From assembly GCF_001638985.1 (NCBI RefSeq), contig NW_017265134.1, forward strand, positions 2,633,732 to 2,697,731: DNA of 64,000 nucleotides. Direction: 5' to 3'. Below, in pieces: positions 58,345 through 64,000 of this stretch (its first letter is position 1; each line of letters starts with the position of its first letter). The stretch is from Phycomyces blakesleeanus NRRL 1555(-). Its lineage: Eukaryota; Mucoromycota; Mucoromycetes; Mucorales; Phycomycetaceae. Made by a program: the position numbers and the translations under genes. The notes beneath the pieces are model-generated. The model did not search any database, was not told the origin of the DNA, and worked only from the letters and a program-made list of their open reading frames with translations.

Positions 58345-61300
58345 TTAATCTTGGCGGCTGGTTGTGTGCTGATCAGCTTGTTCAAACATCTTGCCTGAAT
58401 CACTTAATTTTTCTGCACTATGAGCCATTTCGATCAACACATCGAGTTCACCGGACTTCTCACACATTGATTTGAATAGACCGGTACCAGCATCATTGAT
58501 CAACAGGTTTGCGGGTGTGTCATATTCAATAATCTTGCCTTGATCGAGCACCAAAACTCGGTCGTAATCCATAATAGTTCTCAGGCGATGGGCAATACAG
58601 ATCAAAGTCGAGTTGACAAACTCTTCGCGAATTGTGTTCTGAATCTTCTTGTCAGTCTCGAAATCAACACTGGCGGTAGCTTCGTCCATGATAATAAGTC
58701 TGCTGTTCTTGAGCAATGCGCGAGCCATGCAAAGTAGCTGACGTTGCCCTTGAGAAAAGTTGTTACCACCATCACTCACAGTTTGGTTAAGACTAGTGAC
58801 AGCCCAGGTAGCATTTCCTTCTGCAACTTCCTCGTCACGGCTTTCGGAAGAAAGGTGGGCTCTAACCAGAGATTCCCAGACTGCGCTGTCTGTGTATTCT
58901 TCAAAAGGATCGAGGTTGGAACGGATAGTTCCAGAGAACAAAACGGCATCTTGGGGAATAATTGTGAGCTTGGAACGAAGATCCTGTACACCAATATGAG
59001 TAATGTCAATGCCATCGATAGCGATACTTCCGCTGGTTGGTTCGAGGAAACGGAAGAAACTGAGTGTGAGGGTGCTCTTTCCTGATCCAGTGCGTCCAAC
59101 AATACCCACTTTTTCGTGAGATCGAATGTCAAAAGAGATTCCATGAAGTACAGGATCAAGGTTTGCTGCATACCCAACCACGAGATCTTTTACTTCAACA
59201 GAGGCAGTCGTGGGCCAAGCAGCAGGGGGGCGGCTCCCACTGATAACGGCAGGAGCCTCCTGCTCTATTTCAGTGTACTCTTGAACACGCTCGACTGAAT
59301 TTAGGAACATCTCAACCTGGGTGTACATGCGGATGATCCAGTAGATATTATCCAGGAATGAACGGGCATAGAAAAAGGAGATACCAGCCATACCAGCATC
59401 AATGGTATCAAGGTTTTTAAGGAGGAAGACACCGATAAACAAAGTAATAAATGTGCCAGCAAACTCTATGCGAGCATACAGCCAACGGTTGGTCATCCAC
59501 AAAAGGTAGAAAGGCGCTATATGATTATCAATCTTTTGGTAAAGGTTAAGCTGAAAGTTGTCTTCTTGGCAGTAAGCACGGATTGTGGTAAGTCCCATAA
59601 GAGTTTCGGTAAAGTGCGAGTAAATGGGTGATCGAGTGACAGAGTTGATACGCTTGAACTGACGTGACGCGCGTAGGTAGAATAAGCCAATCAAGATATA
59701 TAGTGCTCCGACAAAGAACACAACTACTGCAAACTGGGGTGTGATAACACACATTACAAGGACAGACACAGCAAGAGATGTAATCTGCTCGAGTAAACGA
59801 CTGATAGCACGAGCGACGTTGATGTCTACCGTAGCTAAGTCGTTTCCAAAGCGGTTGAGAATACGGCCAATGGGAGTTGTGTCGAAAAAGCGCATAGGCG
59901 AGTGTATTATTCTGTGTAGCAAGCTTTTAAATATGATTCTTGCACCACGCAATGAGCCCCAGTAGAGAAAGACGCTACGGAGAGAATTGAAGAAGATAAA
60001 ACCAAAGCAAATACACAGGTACACAGAAATGTAGTAATCTACGCTTCTTGGCTGGTCGTCTTCATGCACCCAGGACTGGAACACATTTTGATCTTTGATA
60101 ACTTGGTTAAAATACGACATTCCATTATAAATCATAGGAACTGCAGTAGCAGTAAGATTTCCTATAGGCTCTCCTGATGTACTTCTGCTTGCAGCCCAGA
60201 GTCTCAACCACCTAAAATAATATATATTAAATATGTAAAAGGCTTCAGGCTGCTTATCAGAGATATTCATAATATTTGCCTACCAATTCTCTCCGAATAC
60301 TAATGCTCGGGCAATTAAAAAAGATAACAAGAGTGTATTCCAGAAAAACCAGCCACCACATGCGTAAAAGTAGGTTGAGTACACTTTATAATTTACATGT
60401 CCTTTCTCGGTTTTCTCTTCTTTGATCATATTATGGACATCTGCATTATCGTCAATTAAATCGAATTCTTCGTCCGCTTCTTCGATAAGATCTTCAGGAT
60501 ACTCATTGTTGTCGATAATTTCTTCGCCCAAAAGACTGATTAGAGAATCGTCTTCTCTAAGAGATTCAATATATCCATAGCCGGCCACAGCGCCACGCTC
60601 AAATTTCATGACAAATTTTGCAGCGGGCAAGCAAAGACGCACATGGTGGGTTACCAAAATTACCGTACGCCCCTTGAGAAGGTCGCCTTTAATACAACGC
60701 TGGTAGATGTGCTTGGCAGTGTGTGCATCAACAGCACTAAGGCAGTCGTCCAGAAGCACGGTCTTTGCATGTGAATAAACAGCACGGGCCAAAGCAACAC
60801 GTTGCTTTTGACCACCAGATAAAGAGATACCTTTCTCACCAATCTCGGTACGATCGCCGTCTGAAAAGATGGAGAGATCCTTGACGAGGGCACACTGGGA
60901 AAGCACCTTCTTGTAGCGAACTGGATCAAATTCTTGGCCGAACAGGATATTGTCACGGATCGAGGCATGTTGTAAAAAGGCTTGCTGGGCTACATATGCA
61001 ACCTTATTCAGGACGAGAGAGGGATACTCGGGATCAACGACAGAATATGTAGTATCAAGATCTAGCTTGGTCTTGGAAGGCAAGTAAACACGTCCAGAGA
61101 CGATATCCATTTCTCCCAGAAGGGCATGCAAGAAACTCGACTTTCCACTTCCGGTCGGACCACAGACGATACTAAGTTCAGAGGTTGGAAACTCAAAGGC
61201 GGGAACTTTGAGAGAGAAAACGGGCTGTTCATCAGGAGTTACTTCGGTAGCAGCATCATCCTTGACCTCAGGCTCAGGTTCAGAGTCGGGCTCGCCAGAG

Positions 61301-63698
61301 TGCCAACGGAAAACAGACTCTTCGGTACCAATACGAGCGAGAATAGTCTCGGGCGAAACACCTTCGGGAACAGTGATAGGTTCATTTACAATACCATCTC
61401 CAATTTCGGGCTCCTCAATATATGATTCAATACGCTTTAAGCAGACGTAACTCTCGGTAACGGTGTTGATTATATCAGGGATTCCATTGAGTGGGTTGCG
61501 AAGCATTGTAAACAGCGTAATACTGACAAATGCCACACTAGCTGTCAGATCATTTCCGGCTATCTTTGTGTACCATATGAAGGAGGCAGAAGACACCAAG
61601 GCCGGGACAGCAAGATATGTAATGGACAATAAGATGTTGGCAGACAGATTTCTAATGAGTTTTGAGAGTTCTGTATTACGAGCCTCCATAACTCTCTTTT
61701 CCCAGTTATCTTCCCAAGCAAAGTATTTGATCATTCTAATACCCTGTAGAAGTTCATTAACCAAAGCATTGCGTTTATCTTTGGCAGCTGAATATTCCTT
61801 ATATCTCTTGGTCATGATTTTTGTAATTATTCCAGTCACCGGGGAAAATACGACCATGATACCCAGTCCGACAATTGCAGCGAATCCAAGCAAATTATAC
61901 AGGTAAAAAATGGCCACAAAAATTTCGAGTGGAGAGGTGTATAGCATCTAATAGAAATAATATCCAAGTATATATATATATAAATTAGTGATGACTCTCC
62001 AATTATTATTATAATTTTATATGACAAGGCCAACTTATTAAACTTACAGTTGCATTAAGAGGAAAGTCGGCAAGGCGGTCAGCATCGAAACTCATCAAAT
62101 TAGTGATCTTGCCAACACTACTAAAAGGCTTTTCCTTCTTGGATTTTTCATCTTGTCCTTCTGGTGTTTTCTTCTCGACTTTTCCAGACATGTCCTTGTG
62201 CTTCAAAGTCTTTGCATAGATCTCGGCGTCCAGCATCATAAATATGCGAATATTCCAGCGTCTTCCGGCCCACAAGCTGATGCCATTGAAGAGTACCTCG
62301 CCCACTCCAACAGAGAACATACCAAATACAAAAGTATAAGCGGTGCTTAAGGGGAGTCCTTTAGAATCGGTGATATATTCAAGTAGCTTTTGTTGGAAGA
62401 AAGGGTTCATGTATTTTAATAGTGTAGCCGCTATCGAGAAGAATAGCTGGACTACTATGACACCTTTGTTGGCCTTGCATGTGCGGAGAAAAATGCTTTT
62501 GCGATTTGTGAATTTTATGGTATCAATGAACTCTTTGAATGCAAAACGAGATATTTGTTGATAATTAAGAGAATAGAGATTACTTTGGCGCAGATCGTTT
62601 GAAAAACCAAAGTATATGATTGAATTCATCTATAAAACAAAACAAAAAAAATTATGAGAATCTCTGGATATAACTCTTTCTTTTTCTTTAATTATCTTGG
62701 GATAAGTATACTGTACCCATGAAAAAGAAAGCCATTCAAAAAAGCTTGCCGAGACTTCAGGACTGATACGACGATTCTATTGAAGTGTGTATATATTAAA
62801 TAAACCGATATTAACTTATAACTAAAAAAATTCTACTCACATTACGGTATATATGACCATCCTTGATTTCTACTTTTTCGTTGTTTTCGGTTTCGATGTT
62901 TTTAGGATTTATAGGCTGGGAAATAGACCCAGCTATCAGGAACAATAGGGACGAGTTCACAAGGTTTACAAATAGCAAATATGTATCTATTGTGTAGCCT
63001 ATAATTTGACTTTTTGGGAAAAATACTCTATAAACAGCATCCAAAAGTCCCAAGAAGAAAACACTGATAAAGAAATGGAGATGGTGGCGAGACGAGAAAT
63101 GGGTATATTTTGGCCCGGTAATTGAGAGTACAAACAATGAACACTAAAACACACACACACACACACATATATATATATGCATACGTATACACATACACGT
63201 AATTTAACATGGTAAGTTGTTATTGTTTGGCTCCTCTATAGGTTATTCTCTTACCCAGATAAAGAATGGCAGGATAGAATCAATTGCCGCGCATTTTGTG
63301 TCTTTGGAACTAATCGCAAGATAGTAGCCCCATGTGATAGCCTGGATAAAGCAAAGAAAAGCTTGTAGAGGTCTAAGGACTTTCTGGACCTTTGTCTCAG
63401 TGCCAGCCCATGAGGACTCCTTCTTTGAACCCCATCTACGAGCAACCAGGAAACAAACTGCCGGGGTAAATAGACCTGCCGGAATAAGGCTCAATGCAAT
63501 GCTAGAAGAATAAAATATTGAGATGGTCAGAATTTTGATAGCTTAAAAGTTTTCTGCCTTTCTGTCTATTTGATTTGATCTGATTTGATCTGTTTTTACT
63601 TACTCCTTTTCAGTACATTGTGATTGTATGAATGAATGATCCTAAAAATAGTTAATTAGAGTATGTTCCATAATAACTAATGTGAGCGTCCTTACCAT
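58345..63698 (-). CDS. Full-length ABCC (MRP, Ybt1-type) ABC transporter
   Basis: Eight exons (63698-63696, 63641-63604, 63501-63255, 63143-62841, 62776-62717, 62629-62048, 61947-60284, 60211-58345) give 1587 aa, all in phase. The layout is TMD0-TMD1-NBD1-TMD2-NBD2. TMD0 is visible at LIPAGLFTPAVCFLV and later hydrophobic segments. NBD1 has Walker A GPTGSGKSS, signature LSGGQKQRVALARAV and LLDDCLSAVDAHTA with Asp in place of the catalytic Glu, as usual in ABCC. Between Walker A and the Q-loop there is an acidic insert of about 15 residues. NBD2 is canonical: GRTGSGKST, NNFSQGQRQLLCMARAL, IIMDEATASVD and IAHRLRT. The insert and the HLYQR-like loop suggest the yeast Ybt1/Nft1/Vmr1 branch. These transport conjugated organic anions or bile acids, mainly into the vacuole. 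The ATG at 63698 stands alone before an intron; no earlier in-frame ATG exists in the upstream open segment. Confidence 0.9.
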
Positions 63699-64000
63699 TG
63701 TCGGATCTGAAAAGATGTACAAAATATTTGCTTCGTTTTCAATCGAGAAATGAGTTGAAGAGAAAGGAACCTTAGAGAAGTTTAGGTACCATTTATAGGG
63801 AAAATCATTAGGTAGAATACGCAATGTCCGAAAAGTATCTTGTCACAGGCACGCACACATTTTTTTCTCTTCTTCTTCCTCTTCTTCTTCTAAGGTTAAA
63901 ATCCAACTTCTTGTGCGATAGTGACTTTAAAGTTGTGATCTCATTTTTTGTTAATTATTTTTTTAGGCTCATAATGTCATAAAGTGGTTGCTTTACAAGA
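63699..64000. other. 5' region of the ABCC gene
   Basis: Probable leader of the ABCC gene. The minus frame is open from about 63838 to the ATG without another Met, so it is read as untranslated. A GAA/GAAGAAGAG repeat (CTT on the + strand, about 63868-63892) lies within. If a further 5' exon exists, it is outside the window. Confidence 0.45.

Noticed and set aside
58540..61906. Several plus-strand frames of 60-147 codons
   Set aside because: Antisense shadows of the ABCC gene exons.
1..64000. tRNA, rRNA, CRISPR or prokaryote-type operon features
   Set aside because: A reading for T-loop/anticodon-like segments and regularly spaced repeats found none; the gene structure is eukaryotic.

Overview
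The window is nuclear DNA from a filamentous fungus, most likely an early-diverging one (Mucoromycota, Mucorales-like). The direct support is an intronless elongation factor 3 gene (a fungal translation factor), an eL34 gene, AT-rich spacers full of simple repeats, and genes cut by many short introns (about 45-300 bp, GTAAGT-type donors). Species cannot be told from the sequence alone. No tRNA, rRNA, CRISPR array or intact transposon was seen.

Layout. 0-8 kb: the start of an unknown gene (minus), a hotdog/DUF4442 protein (minus), and a 15-exon peroxisomal ABCD half-transporter (plus). 8-12 kb: RPL34 (plus) converging on ESF1 (minus). 12-15 kb: a spacer with repeat structures. 15-19 kb: a poly(A)-binding-protein-like gene with three RRMs, a Gln/Pro-rich linker and an MLLE-like end (plus). 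19.7-27.7 kb: three minus-strand genes, namely a membrane-anchored class 3 lipase, trimethyllysine dioxygenase and a GDSL phospholipase B in 11 exons. 29.5-30.6 kb: a zinc-finger protein (minus). 30.6-37.5 kb: a gene-poor block with two diverged copies of an interspersed repeat, an orphan exon-like segment and a microprotein candidate. 37.5-45 kb: an ArAE_2/BRE4-like membrane protein (plus), a cysteine synthase (plus) and eEF1B-beta (minus). 46.8-47.5 kb: a small mitochondrial-looking membrane/coiled-coil protein of unknown function (plus). 51.3-57.6 kb: elongation factor 3 (plus), a SET/MYND methyltransferase (minus) and ARV1 (plus); the last two are divergent, 119 bp apart. 58.3-63.7 kb: a full ABCC (Ybt1-type) transporter (minus).

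Exon models were built by hand from splice consensus, phase and protein continuity. For every multi-exon gene the summed exon length is a multiple of three, which is a useful internal check. Several genes touch lipid handling: peroxisomal acyl-CoA import, two lipases, the first carnitine-synthesis enzyme, ARV1 and possibly the hotdog protein. Translation and ribosome genes (RPL34, ESF1, eEF1B, EF3) are also frequent. I see no evidence that either set is a functional cluster. The most useful leads are the uncharacterised mitochondrial protein with a coupled uORF, the repeat family in the 31-36 kb block, the odd repeat structures at 12.2-13.7 kb, and unusual gene structures (micro-exons, a GC-AG intron, a start codon isolated by an intron).
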